Source of the DNA: Gaeumannomyces sp. JS-464
Lineage: Eukaryota > Ascomycota > Sordariomycetes > Magnaporthales > Magnaporthaceae
Direction: 5' to 3'
DNA: 64,000 nucleotides
Assembly (NCBI GenBank): GCA_002197995.1
Contig: NGZR01000009.1
Span: 992,001-1,056,000 of the forward strand
Positions 63,301 to 64,000 of the stretch are shown piece by piece; the stretch's first letter is position 1, and each line of letters begins with the position of its first letter. The translations under genes and the position numbers were made by a program. A model generated the notes under the pieces. It saw only the letters and a list, made by a program, of their open reading frames with translations, was not told the DNA's origin and did not search any database.

Positions 63301-64000
63301 AGCTTATTTATATAATAATAACGTTTTCCCCGCTTCGGGTGCGTAATATTATTAGCCGTGTTTTTCGGTCGATCCATTTTTTATTATAAGCGATAGGTAT
63401 TTTTTCGACCGTTTTTAATTAATACGGTTGGCGTTTTCGTTTTATAAGGATTTTACATCGTTTAACCGTTTATAGCGATATATAATCGCCTTATGCTCCG
63501 CAATCGATTATCATTTTAACCTTTTTTTTTTAATATTTTATTTGAAATGTTAGTAAATCGTACGGTTAATTCGATTTTGCTATTGCGAGGGTTTTTATCG
63601 GTTTTTTTTTATTTTCCATTTCGTGCTTTCCGCTCGGGTAGTTCGTTTAGTTTAGTTTTCATAAAAAACGAGTACCGCACGTTCGTTTTTTTATCCGGGT
63701 CGAACGGTACGTACGCTCGCGCGATCCTTAATATTAGGCTTTCGCTTTTTATATTATGTGCTTTTGCATTTCGCAATTTCGCATTTTTCCTAATCGAGCA
63801 TTTTGGTAATATATAGCATTAAATATTGCTCGTTAAGTTTAAAAACTGTAGTAAACCTGCCGATTTAGGCTGGTTTTCACCGTGGCAATTAAAATGCCAA
63901 ATAGGGTTTAACTTTTAGCTCGTTTTGCAACTTTCGTGGAAAGAAATCGTATTTAAGCTTAGGTTGTAAATGAAATTTGCATTTTCGATAAATGCATTTT
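63301..64000 (-). mobile_element. Gypsy family A, copy 2, continuation after copia
   Basis: This is collinear with 4740-5430 of copy 1. It continues beyond the right edge of the window. The open frames here are short, with no coding content beyond degraded minus-strand pol. Confidence 0.85.

Overview
The window looks like a chromosomal segment of a filamentous ascomycete (Pezizomycotina). The evidence is short GT-AG introns with CTAAC-like branch points, a non-reducing iterative polyketide synthase, Zn2Cys6 regulators, and retroelements that are extremely AT-rich and full of TAA/TAG stops, as expected after repeat-induced point mutation (RIP). I cannot name the species.

Layout. Bases 1-9.5 kb are a RIP-degraded nest: a Ty1/copia-type element cut by a complete Ty3/gypsy element (457-7645, target duplication ATTAG). 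A Tad-like LINE lies on the minus strand at about 9.5-14.3 kb, followed by Mutator-like fragments to about 15.5 kb. A GC-rich island at 16.3-36.1 kb carries a secondary-metabolite cluster. At 36.4-42.4 kb there is a non-RIPed solo LTR of the same gypsy family, split by a PIF/Harbinger DNA transposon. That transposon in turn holds a Mutator-like element (inside its transposase gene) and two inverted copies of a MITE. 42.4-43.7 kb is unassigned. 43.7-64 kb is RIPed again: a second gypsy family, then a second copy of the first gypsy family, interrupted by a complete copia element (55800-63300).

The cluster, in order: GST-like protein (-), frameshifted AflR-like regulator (+), AflR-type Zn2Cys6 regulator (+), a fused FAD-dependent halogenase/O-methyltransferase (-), MFS transporter (+), metallo-beta-lactamase thioesterase (+), anthrone oxygenase of the DUF1772 family (-), and a SAT-KS-MAT-PT-ACP PKS without a thioesterase domain (+). 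PKS, trans-acting MBL thioesterase and anthrone oxygenase together are the core of emodin/anthraquinone pathways (geodin and monodictyphenone types). The predicted pathway is octaketide synthesis, MBL-TE release, oxidation of the anthrone to an anthraquinone, then O-methylation and chlorination. The predicted product is therefore a chlorinated, methoxylated anthraquinone or a close relative; this is inference. Palindromic CGG-N3-CCG sites occur in the promoters of the PKS/oxygenase pair, the halogenase/MFS pair, the thioesterase and the GST, and are candidate binding sites for the Zn2Cys6 regulator.

Five intron-aware gene models (PKS, thioesterase, MFS, oxygenase, halogenase-OMT) each contain one to four single-base frame breaks, nearly all at short G/C runs. 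The conserved protein resumes directly after each break, and the lengths become whole codons once the breaks are counted. This suggests consensus sequence errors or very recent decay, and needs to be settled before the cluster is called functional.
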